Below, in pieces: positions 1 through 8,778 of a stretch of 64,000 bases of DNA. Position numbers and translations under genes: made by a program. How positions within the stretch are numbered: position 1 is the stretch's first letter; each line of letters begins with the position of its first letter. The stretch is from Dactylosporangium sucinum (GTDB lineage: Bacteria > Actinomycetota > Actinomycetes > Mycobacteriales > Micromonosporaceae): contig NZ_BMPI01000022.1 in the NCBI RefSeq assembly GCF_014647515.1, forward strand, positions 68,147-132,146. The letters are read 5' to 3'. A model generated the notes under the pieces. The model did no database searches. It had not been told where the DNA came from and worked only from the letters and a program-made list of their open reading frames with translations.

Positions 1-497
1 CCCCGGACGAGGTCCGGATGAGGAACCACCTGCCCAGCTCGTAGGGAAGGGTGTTGGGTCCGCGCGGTATTCCTGTCAGGAATGGCTGCTGTATCCCACC
101 CTCGCCGACGGGACGGCAGTTAGGGCAGGGGCCGCGGTTTGTCCTGGTGCCGGCGGCGGACGGCCTGAGGTGGCGGCGCCACGGCGGCCCGGTAGCTATT
201 GGAGCCGGGTGGCCTGGGCGCGGTTCTGGTCGCGTCCCAGCGACGTCATGACACGCCGCGACCGGACGGCAGGGATGGGCCGCGTTTGCCGCTTGGCCGA
301 GGACCAGCCCGCTTAGTCGACGGCAGCGCCCAGCCCCGCGCTCCGCGCAGGCCGGACGGCAGCGCCCGGCCCTCGCACCGCGGACGAGAACAGGCCCCAC
401 GGGGCCGGCTGGTCCGGCGCGGCGGTGGGCCCGTACCGCGGCGGCAGGCCCGTACCGCGGCGGCCGGCGCGGCTCACCTGGCGGTCGCGGGCGGCTG
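1..497. other. Unassigned stretch downstream of radA
   Basis: I see no convincing gene here; the open frames show no recognisable family. The DNA is very GC-rich. It carries an 18-base unit (GGCCCGTACCGCGGCGGC) twice with a 19-base period at 428-464, and a shorter repeat of GACGGCAGCGCCC near 317 and 355. In mycobacteria and streptomycetes disA usually follows radA; nothing DisA-like is visible in these 497 bases. Confidence 0.4.
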
Positions 498-1904
498 TCA
501 GTCGTCGGTGGACTCCGCGGTGGCCTTGACGGCGTAGTGGAGGGCCGTGCGGATGTCGCCCACCTCGAGGACCCGCATGCCCGGCGGGGTGATGCCCGTG
601 GCGGCCGGGCCGCAGCCCGGCGGGACCAGGGCGAAGCGGAAGCCCAGGCGGGCGGCCTCGGCCAGGCGGCGGGGGACGGCGCCGATGCGGCGGACCTCGC
701 CGGTCAGGCCCACCTCGCCGATGGCGACCAGGTCGGGGGGCATGGGGAGGTCGTGGGCGGCGGAGGCGGCGGCCAGGGCCAGGGCCAGGTCGGCCGCGGG
801 CTCGGTGACGCGCAGGCCGCCGACCGTGGCGGCATAGACCTCGCGGTCGTGGAGCTGGATCTGGGCGCGGCGCTGGAGGACGGCCAGGACCATGGCCAGG
901 CGGGCGGAGTCGAGGCCGGAGACCGTGCGGCGAGGTGAGCCGGGCATTTGGGCGCCGATGAGGGTCTGGACCTCGGTGACGAGGGCGCGGCGGCCCTCCA
1001 TGGCGACGGAGACGCAGGTGCCGGAGACCGCGTCGGCATAGCGGGTGAGGAAGAGGCCGCTCGGGTCGGGGAGGCTGGTGATGCCGCCCTCGTGCATCTC
1101 GAAGCAGCCGACCTCGTCGGCGGCGCCGAAGCGGTTCTTCAGGCCGCGGACCATGCGCAGGGAGGAGTGCTTGTCGCCCTCGAAGTTGAGGACCACGTCG
1201 ACGAGGTGCTCCAGGACGCGTGGGCCGGCCACATTGCCGTCCTTGGTGACGTGGCCGACCAGGATGGTGGCCAGGCCGCGCTCCTTGGCCACGGCGACCA
1301 CGGCGGCGGTGACGGCGCGGACCTGGGTGACGCCGCCGGCCACGCCGTCGGTGCCGGGAGCCGAGACGGTCTGCACCGAGTCGAGGATGAGCAGGCCGGG
1401 CTTGACCGCGTCGAGGTGGCCGAGGACGGCGGACAGGTCGGTCTCGGAGGCCAGATAGAGCCGCTCGTGGAGGGCGCCGATCCGCTCGGCGCGCAGGCGC
1501 ACCTGGCTGACCGACTCCTCGCCGCTGACGACCAGCGACGGGGTGTCGCCGTGCTTGGCCCACTGCTGGGCGACGTCGAGCAGGAGGGTGGACTTGCCGA
1601 CGCCGGGCTCGCCGGCGAGCAGGACGACGGCGCCGGGGACGATGCCGCCGCCGAGGACCCGGTCGAACTCGCCGACGCCGGTCGGGCGGGCCTTGGCCGG
1701 TGCGGCGCTGATCTCGGCGATCGGGCGGGCCGGCTCCAGCGGGGCGCGGGAGGGGACGGCGCGGAGCGCGGCGGGGCCGGCCGGGCCGGCCGTGGACTCG
1801 ATGACCGAGCCCCACTCACCGCACTCCGGGCACCGGCCGGTCCATTTCGGCGGCCGATGCCCGCAGACGTCGCACTCGTAATTAGCGCTCTTCGCCTTCG
1901 TCAC
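498..1904 (-). CDS. radA: DNA repair protein RadA (Sms)
   Basis: RadA is a RecA-like ATPase that helps process recombination intermediates and drives branch migration in the cytoplasm. The 468-residue product has the family's full layout. An N-terminal four-cysteine zinc finger is at C11, C14, C25 and C28. Walker A is at residues 98-106 (GEPGVGKST). The RadA-specific KNRFG motif is near residue 255. A C-terminal Lon-protease-like domain lacks protease function in this family. The start is GTG, reading MTKAKSANYECDVC. A putative lipoprotein gene ends 34 bases upstream on the same strand. In Mycobacterium the same pair (lpqE next to radA) sits beside carD-ispD-ispF, as it nearly does here. Confidence 0.96.
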   Translation of the reverse strand: MTKAKSANYECDVCGHRPPKWTGRCPECGEWGSVIESTAGPAGPAALRAVPSRAPLEPARPIAEISAAPAKARPTGVGEFDRVLGGGIVPGAVVLLAGEPGVGKSTLLLDVAQQWAKHGDTPSLVVSGEESVSQVRLRAERIGALHERLYLASETDLSAVLGHLDAVKPGLLILDSVQTVSAPGTDGVAGGVTQVRAVTAAVVAVAKERGLATILVGHVTKDGNVAGPRVLEHLVDVVLNFEGDKHSSLRMVRGLKNRFGAADEVGCFEMHEGGITSLPDPSGLFLTRYADAVSGTCVSVAMEGRRALVTEVQTLIGAQMPGSPRRTVSGLDSARLAMVLAVLQRRAQIQLHDREVYAATVGGLRVTEPAADLALALAAASAAHDLPMPPDLVAIGEVGLTGEVRRIGAVPRRLAEAARLGFRFALVPPGCGPAATGITPPGMRVLEVGDIRTALHYAVKATAESTDD

Positions 1905-1938
1905 ACCCGAAAGCTAGCCCACAGGTATGACAGAAACC

Positions 1939-2667
1939 CTATTCGCCGTGCCCTTCGTTCTTGACGACCGCGCTCGGCTTCGGCAGCGGGGTCAGCGGCG
2001 GCGACATCGGCAGCTCGGGGAGCGTGGCCGTGGTGGTCTTGCCGTCGGCGTAGGTGAAGGTGAAGACGACGTCGGGCTGGGCGGCGCCGGCCTGCAGGGC
2101 GTCGGGGAGCTTCTCGATCGCGAGATACGTCTTGGTGTCGGGGCTCAGGGCCACGAAGCCGGCGACGGGGATCGCGATGCTGATCTCGGAGGAGCCGGCC
2201 GACGTGGGCGACGGCGACGCGGACGTGGGCGCCGCGTTGGCCGACGCGATGTTCGACGGCGCGCCGCTCACCCGGCGCGAGCCCGACGGGGTCGGGGAGG
2301 CCGCCGCCGGCGTGGCGGCGGCCTGCGGGCCGCCGACCAGCACGACCGTGCCGCCCTTGTTGACGCTGACGCCCGTGATCTTGACCGGCTGCTTGGCGTT
2401 GTTGAAGATCCGGACGCTCAGCGGCACCGTGGAGCCGGCCTTGTACCCGTCGGCGTAGACGATCGCGGCGTCCCGGACGGCGATCAGCCCGTCGGCGCTG
2501 TTGACGCTCACGCCCGGCACGGCGGCGACCTGGGTGTCGGTCCCGGTGATCTGACCGGCGCTGCAGGCGGAGAGCAGGCCCACGCCGAGCGCGGCGGAAG
2601 CCAGGAGCGCGGCGCCCAGCACCGTGCGGCGGCGAGCCAGCGGCGTAGCCGGAGTCGAACGCGTCAC
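1939..2667 (-). CDS. Secreted lipoprotein, LpqE-like by position
   Basis: This 242-residue protein has an arginine-rich N-terminus, a hydrophobic segment and a lipobox ending LLSAC (Cys at about residue 35), so it should be a membrane-anchored extracellular lipoprotein. The mature part is predicted to be beta-rich, with an Ala/Pro/Ser-rich linker at about residues 125-160. A GGAGG Shine-Dalgarno sequence lies 7 bases before the GTG start. Position next to radA and near carD matches mycobacterial lpqE, whose family has a copper-chaperone-like fold of uncertain function. The LpqE assignment rests on synteny and general architecture, not on diagnostic residues. Confidence 0.75.
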   Translation of the reverse strand: MTRSTPATPLARRRTVLGAALLASAALGVGLLSACSAGQITGTDTQVAAVPGVSVNSADGLIAVRDAAIVYADGYKAGSTVPLSVRIFNNAKQPVKITGVSVNKGGTVVLVGGPQAAATPAAASPTPSGSRRVSGAPSNIASANAAPTSASPSPTSAGSSEISIAIPVAGFVALSPDTKTYLAIEKLPDALQAGAAQPDVVFTFTYADGKTTTATLPELPMSPPLTPLPKPSAVVKNEGHGE

Positions 2668-2763
2668 CTTGGGTCCTCCATCTGGTGTCCCATCATCGGG
2701 TGGCCGCAGTACAGCCTAGATGCCGTTGATCCGCTGATGACGCGCACCCTGAACAATGTGACG

Positions 2764-3585
2764 TCAGTCCAGACGCAGGCCGCTGACCAGCAGAAACACC
2801 ACATCGATGAGCGCCACGGCGATAACGGCAAGGAAGGGGACGCGGGAGGACGGATCGCGGCGCATGAAGTACCACCCGATCGACAATGCGATCAGGGCGA
2901 GCGCCAGCGCCGGCCAGAAGAGCAGCGGCGGCGGACCCGGCGGACCGAAGGCGAGGGTTGCCGTCGCGCCGAGCAGCAGTACCGCCGATGCGAGAAGCGA
3001 CCCCGAGCGCCCGAACAGCTGCGGGAGGCCCCGCACGCCCATGCGGATGTCGTCGTCAAGATCCGGAAGCGTGTTGACGAAGTGCGCCCCCGCCCCGAGC
3101 AGCCCACCGGCCGCCAGCAGCCACAGCGGCGGCGTCCTGCCCGCGCCCAGCGCCACGAACGCGGGCAGGCAGGCGAACGACACCGCGTACGGGAGCACGG
3201 ACACCGGGGTCGACTTCAGCGGCCAGTCGTAGAGCAGGGCCGAGGCGAGGGCGAGCGTCGCGACCAGGCCGGCCGCCCACCCGGACAGGAACCCGAGCGG
3301 CACGCAGGCCACCGCGGCGAGCGCGCCGAGCACCGCGACCAGGCGGCGGGAGAGCTTGCCGGCCGCGACGGGCTTGTCGGTCCGGCCGACGGCGGCGTCG
3401 CGGGGCGCGTCGAGGGCGTCGTTGACCCATCCGATCGAGAGCTGGCTCGCCAGTACCGTGGCCGCCGTCGCGACGACGCCGGGCCATGGCCGGTCGAGGC
3501 CGATCGCCAGCAACGCGGCGACCGCCGTGACCCCGGCGGCGGGCTCGGGGTGGCTGGAGCGCAGGAGCGAGATCGCAACCGACAC
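2764..3585 (-). CDS. UbiA-family prenyltransferase
   Basis: This is an integral-membrane aromatic prenyltransferase of about 273 residues. UbiA enzymes transfer an isoprenyl chain from a diphosphate donor to an aromatic acceptor. The signature Asp motifs are visible: NDALDAPRD (about residues 55-63), continuing into GRTDKP, and a second motif DLDDD near residue 175. The rest is hydrophobic helices, consistent with about nine transmembrane segments. The GTG at 3585 starts the conserved reading MSVAISLLRSSHP; no strong ribosome site precedes it. It is divergent from the methyltransferase and type III PKS genes, which suggests the three modify one alkyl-aromatic or quinone product. Confidence 0.85.
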   Translation of the reverse strand: MSVAISLLRSSHPEPAAGVTAVAALLAIGLDRPWPGVVATAATVLASQLSIGWVNDALDAPRDAAVGRTDKPVAAGKLSRRLVAVLGALAAVACVPLGFLSGWAAGLVATLALASALLYDWPLKSTPVSVLPYAVSFACLPAFVALGAGRTPPLWLLAAGGLLGAGAHFVNTLPDLDDDIRMGVRGLPQLFGRSGSLLASAVLLLGATATLAFGPPGPPPLLFWPALALALIALSIGWYFMRRDPSSRVPFLAVIAVALIDVVFLLVSGLRLD

Positions 3586-3630
3586 TCGGCAAGTGTGGCC
3601 GCTGGAGGGGTTCCATGTCAGGCTCGATCC

Positions 3631-4341
3631 ATGCCAGCGGTGCGGCGCGCACGCAACGACCCGGGTCAGTATGACGACCTGGCCGGCGAATGGTGGCGCC
3701 CCGGAAGCCCGTTGTCCATGTTGTACTGGCTGGCCCGCGCCCGGGCGAGCCTGATACCGCCCGCCGAGCGCGACGGGGCGGTCCTCCTCGATCTGGGCTG
3801 CGGCGGCGGGCTGCTCGCCCCGCACGTGGCCGGCAAGGGCTACCGCCACGTGGGCGTCGACCTCGTCTTCTCCGGCCTGGAGCAGGCCTCGGCGCACGGC
3901 GTGGTGCCGGTCCAGGCCGACGCCACGCGGCTGCCGTTCGCCGATGCGAGCGTCGACGTGGTGAGCGCGGGTGAGCTGCTGGAGCACGTGCCAGACGTTC
4001 CCGGGGTGATTGCCGAGGCGTGCCGCGTCCTGCGCCCGGGCGGCTGGCTCGTCCTTGACACGATCAACGACACGGCCCTGGCGCGGCTGATCGCGGTGCG
4101 CCTGGCCGAGTTCGTCATGCCGGCCGTGCGCGGCATCCACGACCCCGCGCTCTTCGTCGACCCGGGCCGCCTGCGGGACGAGTGCGCCAAGCACGGCGTG
4201 CCGCTGGAGGTGCGCGGCGTCCGTCCCACCCTGCTGCCGCTCACCCGCTGGCTGCTGACCCGCCGCAACGCAGTGCCGATCGTGCCGACGTTCACGACCG
4301 CGATCCTCTACCAGGGCCGCGGCAGGAAGGGGAATCCGTGA
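3631..4341 (+). CDS. Class I SAM-dependent methyltransferase (UbiG/UbiE type)
   Basis: The 236-residue cytoplasmic enzyme has a Rossmann-fold methyltransferase core. Motif I is LDLGCGGGLL near residues 51-60, followed by the acidic residue of GVDL and motif LRPGGWLVLDT after it. It belongs to the small-molecule methyltransferases related to UbiG and UbiE. The ATG start gives MPAVRRARNDPGQYDDLAGEWW, a typical opening for this group. Its stop overlaps the GTG start of the type III PKS gene (GTGA), so the two are translationally coupled. A role in O-methylating the polyketide product is inferred from this coupling. Confidence 0.85.
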   Translation: MPAVRRARNDPGQYDDLAGEWWRPGSPLSMLYWLARARASLIPPAERDGAVLLDLGCGGGLLAPHVAGKGYRHVGVDLVFSGLEQASAHGVVPVQADATRLPFADASVDVVSAGELLEHVPDVPGVIAEACRVLRPGGWLVLDTINDTALARLIAVRLAEFVMPAVRGIHDPALFVDPGRLRDECAKHGVPLEVRGVRPTLLPLTRWLLTRRNAVPIVPTFTTAILYQGRGRKGNP

Positions 4342-5378
4342 CGGGTGCCGCCATAGCGGGGATGGGCGTGACCTTCCCCGACCCGATGCGCCAGGACGAC
4401 GTGTGGGCAGGCTACTTCGAGCGGCACTACAACGGCTCCCCCCGCAAGGGGCTGGCCAAGCGGATCTTCGCCAACTCCGGGGTGGTCTCCCGCCACGGCG
4501 CGGTGAACCCGCTGTTCGAGGACGCGTCCGGCTGGTCGACGGCACAGCGGATGAGTCGGTATCTCACCGAGGCGCTGCCGCTGGGCAAGGACGCGGTCAG
4601 CAGCGCGCTGGACTCGGCCGGGCTGCGGCCCGACGAGATCGGCCTGTTCGTGGTCTGCTCGTGCACCGGGTACGCGACGCCGGGCCTCGACATCCTGCTG
4701 GCGCGCGACCTGGGCATGGCGCCGACGACGCAGCGGCTGTTCGTCGGGCACATGGGCTGCTACGCGGCGCTGCCCGGGCTGGGGGCGGCGTCGGACTACG
4801 TCGCCTCGCGCGGCCGGCCGGCCGTCCTGCTCTGCCTGGAACTGACGAGCCTGCACGTACAACCGCCGAGCGACGATCCGCAGCAGATCGTGGCGCACGC
4901 GCTGTTCTCGGATGCCGCGGCCGCGATCGTGCTGGTCCCGGGCGGCTCGGGTGCGTGCGTGGCCGACGTCGCGGCCGTCACCGACACCGCGACGGCCGAC
5001 CTCATGACCTGGGACGTCACCGACCTCGGGTTCCGGATGGGGCTGTCGCCGAAGGTGCCGGACGTGCTGTCGATCTACGTGAGCGACCTGGTCGGCGGGC
5101 TGCTCGACCGGCACGGGCTGACGTTGTCCGATGTGGACGGCTGGGCGGTGCACCCCGGAGGTCCGCGCATCCTCGACGTCGTGCGGGACGAGCTCGTGCT
5201 GCCCGAGACGGCGCTGGCCGAGTCGCGCGGCACGCTCGCGGCGCACGGGAACTGCTCGTCGCCCACGGTGCTGCTCATCCTGGACGCGCTGCGCCGCCGG
5301 GCCGCCGGCCCGCCCCGGACGACGATGATGCTGGCCTTCGGCCCGGGATTGACCTTGTACGGCGTGCTGCTGCGTTGA
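4338..5378 (+). CDS. Type III polyketide synthase
   Basis: This 346-residue chalcone-synthase-like enzyme should condense malonyl-CoA units onto an acyl-CoA starter and cyclise the chain. The catalytic triad is present: Cys141 in GHMGCYAALPG, His272 in AVHPGGPRILD and Asn305 in AHGNCSSP. The His-Asn spacing of 33 equals that of plant chalcone synthase. An AGGAAGGGG ribosome site precedes the GTG start. The gene set (type III PKS, methyltransferase, UbiA prenyltransferase) resembles the agq genes for alkyl-dihydrogeranyl-methoxyhydroquinones described from Actinoplanes missouriensis. The monooxygenase of that pathway is not obvious here, so the final product is uncertain. Confidence 0.92.
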   Translation: MTGAAIAGMGVTFPDPMRQDDVWAGYFERHYNGSPRKGLAKRIFANSGVVSRHGAVNPLFEDASGWSTAQRMSRYLTEALPLGKDAVSSALDSAGLRPDEIGLFVVCSCTGYATPGLDILLARDLGMAPTTQRLFVGHMGCYAALPGLGAASDYVASRGRPAVLLCLELTSLHVQPPSDDPQQIVAHALFSDAAAAIVLVPGGSGACVADVAAVTDTATADLMTWDVTDLGFRMGLSPKVPDVLSIYVSDLVGGLLDRHGLTLSDVDGWAVHPGGPRILDVVRDELVLPETALAESRGTLAAHGNCSSPTVLLILDALRRRAAGPPRTTMMLAFGPGLTLYGVLLR

Positions 5379-5381
5379 GCC

Positions 5382-6155
5382 TCAGTGCAGGGCGCGGAGA
5401 TCGTCGACGAACTCGGTCGCGCTGGTGACGTTGCGGGAGGTCTTCGTGACCTTGCCCGCGGAGTCGATGAGCACGGCCGAGGTGGTGCGGTCGGTGGCCA
5501 GCGCGGGCACCGCGGCGCGGACCGAGTTGTTCGGGTCGGCGGCCGCCTTGACCGGCACGGCCGCGTCCAGGCCGATCGGCAGGGTGGGGACCCGGGTGGC
5601 CACGACGAGAACAGTGGTGGGTTTTCCGGGCTTCGGGGAGGTCCCGGCGCCGACGGCGTCCACAGTGGTGGTGATGAGGTGCTCGCAGCTGCAGCCCTCG
5701 ACGAGCAGGATGATCGCCGGGGCGACGTCTTTGATCGGTATCGCGGTGCCCGTCGCGTCGAACAGCGTGAGCCCGGCCAGCGACACCGCCACCGGCGGAC
5801 TGCTCGGCGGGGCGACGCGTGGGGTGGTCCGGGGCGCGTGTCCGGGCCAGGCGACGGCGAACAGGCTCACCAGCGTCGCGATGACCGCGATCGACATGAT
5901 CAGCAGCGGCACCGCGAGGCCGGGTGAGTCGTCGGTGGTCCGGCGGACCGGCTCGGGGGCGAGGTGCAGCCGGCGGCGCCAGCGGCGGCGGATGGCGGCC
6001 CGGCGGAATTGTCGACGGATCTTCGCGCCTTCGTCATCGAGCGCGCCGGGATCGTCGGGGATGATGACCGTGCCCCACTCAGGTGGGAGGTCAGGCAGGC
6101 CACCACCTTCTTGCGGTCGATCGCCACCGCCGTTGTCTCCGCGCAGCGTGCCCAT
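5382..6155 (-). CDS. Single-pass membrane protein with extracytoplasmic CxC motif
   Basis: I do not recognise this 257-residue protein as a named family. It has a soluble, basic N-terminal region, one transmembrane helix at about residues 82-105 and an outside domain of about 150 residues. A Cys-x-Cys sits in EGCSCEH near residue 152. The C-terminal region (VLIDSAGKVTKTSRNVTS near the end) reads like a thioredoxin/peroxiredoxin-type fold, so a redox or thiol role is possible but unproven. It converges on the type III PKS gene with only 3 bases between stops. It probably belongs with carD-ispD as a conserved neighbour rather than with the PKS cassette. Confidence 0.7.
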   Translation of the reverse strand: MGTLRGDNGGGDRPQEGGGLPDLPPEWGTVIIPDDPGALDDEGAKIRRQFRRAAIRRRWRRRLHLAPEPVRRTTDDSPGLAVPLLIMSIAVIATLVSLFAVAWPGHAPRTTPRVAPPSSPPVAVSLAGLTLFDATGTAIPIKDVAPAIILLVEGCSCEHLITTTVDAVGAGTSPKPGKPTTVLVVATRVPTLPIGLDAAVPVKAAADPNNSVRAAVPALATDRTTSAVLIDSAGKVTKTSRNVTSATEFVDDLRALH

Positions 6156-6521
6156 CGCTGTTCTCCTCGCACCTGCCTCAACTTTCCCTCACACGGCGCC
6201 TGCGCGCCAGAGGGACGTTTCATCGAGATGTGTGCGTGTTTCTCGACGCTCCGCCGCTGGTGGGGTTACTGAGCGTGGTGATCTGGGATACTGGAGGGGT
6301 GGCCGTAGACACTTGCCGTAATCAATCGGATATGTCCGACTGGCAGGTCATTTGTGGGTGCTGCGGGTTGTTGATCCGTTACACAGCAGGTTCCACGATT
6401 CCTGTCAAGCGGGAGAAAGGGGACTCACATGTGTTCTGACCTGCGCGAATGCCTGTCTCTGGGGTGGGACGACAGCGCGTGACCGTGTTACCCTAGACAC
6501 AGCGAAAGGGGTTTCGAACCT
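6156..6521 (+). promoter_or_regulatory. Upstream region of carD
   Basis: This 366-base stretch between divergent genes holds no convincing coding sequence. A plausible -10 element TACCCT at 6489-6494 and a GAAAGGGG ribosome site lie just before the carD ATG. I could not identify a good -35 element. Confidence 0.4.
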
Positions 6522-7007
6522 ATGGTTTTCAGTGTCGGCGAGACCGTTGTCTACCCCCACCACGGGGCCGCACTCATCGAGGCAATCGAGACTCGGGTCG
6601 TCAGGGGCGAGGAGAAGCAGTATCTCGTCCTCAGGGTCGCTCAGGGTGACCTGACGGTGCGGGTGCCCGCCGAAAACGCCGAGATCGTCGGCGTGCGCGA
6701 GGTGGTCGGCGAAGAAGGCCTGACGAAGGTCTTCGACGTCCTCCGCGCTCCGCACACCGAGGAGCCGACCAACTGGTCGCGGCGTTACAAGGCGAATCTG
6801 GAGAAGCTGGCCTCCGGCAATCCGCTCAAGGTCGCTGAGGTCGTGCGTGACCTTTGGCGTCGTGACCGCGAGCGTGGTCTGTCGGCTGGCGAGAAGCGCA
6901 TGCTCGCCAAGGCTCGGGACATCCTGGTCGGCGAGGTGGCGCTCGCCGAGAAGAGCACCAAGGACGAGGCGGAGACGCTGCTCGACAAGGTGCTGACCGA
7001 GGCCTGA
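6522..7007 (+). CDS. carD: CarD/CdnL-family RNA polymerase-binding regulator
   Basis: CarD binds the RNA polymerase beta subunit through its N-terminal interaction domain. It stabilises the open promoter complex, especially at rRNA promoters, through a helical C-terminal DNA-contacting domain. The 161-residue product begins MVFSVGETVVYPHHGAA, the family hallmark, and keeps the C-terminal helical stretch with the RDRERGLSAGEKRML segment. Length and sequence fit mycobacterial CarD. It lies 39 bases upstream of ispD, an arrangement conserved across Actinobacteria. Confidence 0.96.
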   Translation: MVFSVGETVVYPHHGAALIEAIETRVVRGEEKQYLVLRVAQGDLTVRVPAENAEIVGVREVVGEEGLTKVFDVLRAPHTEEPTNWSRRYKANLEKLASGNPLKVAEVVRDLWRRDRERGLSAGEKRMLAKARDILVGEVALAEKSTKDEAETLLDKVLTEA

Positions 7008-7046
7008 CATTCCAGCCTGGCTATCCCTTCGACCGAGGACCGCGAC

Positions 7047-7745
7047 GTGACGGCGCACCCAAGCGTGCGTGGTGACGTCGCGGTCCTCGTGCCTGCGGCC
7101 GGCATGGGGGTTCGACTCGGACCCGGCGGCCCCAAGGCACTTCGACTCCTGCGCGGCGAGCCACTCCTGGTCCACGCGGTGCGGCGCGTTGCCGCCGCTC
7201 CCAGCGTGGGCTGCATCGTGGTGGCGGCCCCGCCGGACGCCGTGAGCGACGTGGAAGCGCTGCTCGCGCCGATCACCTCCGGCCCGGCCGGGGTGGTGGT
7301 CGTCGCGGGCGGCGCGACCCGGCAGGCTTCGGTGGCCCTCGCGCTGGCCGCCGTGCCGGCGTCCTTCGACATCGTGCTCGTCCATGACGCGGCGCGGGCG
7401 CTCACTCCACCGGGGCTGGTGGAGGACGTGGCGTCGGCGGTCCGTGGGGGGCACGGCGCCGTCATACCCGTTCTGCCGGTGGTCGACACCATCAAGCGCG
7501 TGGACAGTTCGGGCGCGGTGCTCGGGACGGTGGATCGGTCATCGCTGCGGGCGGTGCAGACCCCGCAGGGCTTCCGCCGGGACGTGTTGGCGAAGGCCCA
7601 CGAGGCCGCTGTCGACGACCACACCGACGACGCCGGGCTGGCGGAGCGGATCGGCGTGGCCGTGCACACGGTGGCCGGGGCGGAGGCGGCGCTGAAGATC
7701 ACGCGGCCGTTCGATCTGGCGATCGCGGAGCTGCTGCTCTCATGA
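7047..7745 (+). CDS. ispD: 2-C-methyl-D-erythritol 4-phosphate cytidylyltransferase
   Basis: IspD makes CDP-methylerythritol from MEP and CTP in the non-mevalonate isoprenoid pathway. The 232-residue protein has the nucleotide-binding N-terminus VPAAGMGVRLGPGGPKAL with conserved Arg and Lys. It also has the VHDAARAL motif near residue 113 and the expected C-terminal region. The GTG start precedes MTAHPSVRGDVAVLVPAAG. It follows carD and is probably cotranscribed. ispF lies 1 kb further on, separated by an antisense membrane-protein gene. Confidence 0.95.
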   Translation: MTAHPSVRGDVAVLVPAAGMGVRLGPGGPKALRLLRGEPLLVHAVRRVAAAPSVGCIVVAAPPDAVSDVEALLAPITSGPAGVVVVAGGATRQASVALALAAVPASFDIVLVHDAARALTPPGLVEDVASAVRGGHGAVIPVLPVVDTIKRVDSSGAVLGTVDRSSLRAVQTPQGFRRDVLAKAHEAAVDDHTDDAGLAERIGVAVHTVAGAEAALKITRPFDLAIAELLLS

Positions 7746-7938
7746 TCGACGGAAACATCTGGCTGCCATGGCGACCAGAGATATCCATTGATCATGGCCG
7801 CTTCGGGGGCCCGAGTTCGCGTTGGTGTCGATTACGGCGCGTAGTCGCGGTGTCGTAACTCTCTGTAACTCGGCCGGCCGGCGTCAGCTACTCAGGCGCG
7901 GGCGCACCGGACGGGGCGCCCGCGACATCGGGAACGGG

Positions 7939-8676
7939 TCAGGCGGTGGCCGGAGTCGCCGGCGAGATCGGGGCCGTCTGCGGCACGTGGTGCTTGCGGG
8001 GGCGGCGGCGCCAGACCAGCAGGCTGCCGATCGAGCCGCCGATGCCCAGCGTCAGGATCACCCCACCCGCGATGGACATGCCCGCCGCGTCGCCGCGGGC
8101 CGTGGCCGAGCCCAGGGCCGCGTAGGCCAGGGTGGCCGGCATCGCGCCCAGGACCGTGCCCGCGATGAACGGCAGCAGGCGGACCCGGGTGGTGCCGAAC
8201 AGGTAGTTCGAGACGCCGAACGGCACCAGCGGGATCATCCGGGAAATCACCACCGCCAGGACGCCGCGTTTGGCCACGGCCTGCTCGATCAGCAGGAGCC
8301 GGCCGCGGAGGTGCCGCGCCATGAACTCGCGGCCGAGGTACCGCCCGACGGTGTGCGCCAAGATTGCGCCCAGCGTCACACCGACCAGGATGTACATCGC
8401 CCCGCTGGAGAAGCCGAACAACAGGCCGCCCACGGCCGACAGCAGCGTCCTGGGCAGGAGCGCCGTCGTCAGCAGGGCCGTGCCGAACACGGCCAGCACG
8501 GGGGCGAACGGGTGATCCGGGCTCACCGCGTGGGAGAGTGACGCGCGGTCGGGGCCGACCACAATCATCACCACGAATAGCGTTGCCACCAGCGTCGCCA
8601 GGAGACCGAAGCGCAGAGCGGCTCCGGTGCGCCACCACGGCTGGGGGCTCTTCGGGGTCGTCACATCGCTGCGCAC
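7939..8676 (-). CDS. TVP38/TMEM64-family (DedA-like) membrane protein
   Basis: This integral membrane protein of about 245 residues shows the VTT/DedA-like pattern: several transmembrane helices with a conserved glycine-rich re-entrant region (SAVGGLLFGFSSGAMY) and ISRMIPLVPFGVSNYLFG downstream. Relatives are thought to act in lipid scrambling or membrane homeostasis; substrate is unknown. The tail is basic. Two in-frame GTG codons (8676 and 8664) could start it; I chose the longer. It is inserted antisense between ispD and ispF. Confidence 0.85.
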   Translation of the reverse strand: MRSDVTTPKSPQPWWRTGAALRFGLLATLVATLFVVMIVVGPDRASLSHAVSPDHPFAPVLAVFGTALLTTALLPRTLLSAVGGLLFGFSSGAMYILVGVTLGAILAHTVGRYLGREFMARHLRGRLLLIEQAVAKRGVLAVVISRMIPLVPFGVSNYLFGTTRVRLLPFIAGTVLGAMPATLAYAALGSATARGDAAGMSIAGGVILTLGIGGSIGSLLVWRRRPRKHHVPQTAPISPATPATA

Positions 8677-8778
8677 CCGACCCAGCCTAGGCCCGGATCG
8701 CCGTCCTGCCGAGTCCGATGACGACTCGGCAACCGGAAGTTCACGGTTGTGCACCGATCGTCGTACCCTCGCGACGTG

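Noticed and set aside
1..497. Possible disA gene downstream of radA, expected by actinobacterial synteny
   Set aside because: No frame shows DisA-like sequence; the region is repeat-bearing GC-rich DNA.
313..1815. Long open frames overlapping radA on both strands
   Set aside because: They are compositional shadows of radA: rich in Arg/Ala/Pro with no family-like content.
1927..3630. Long N-terminal extension of the methyltransferase frame
   Set aside because: The extension overlaps the lipoprotein and UbiA genes in antisense and has shadow-type composition; the real start is ATG 3631.
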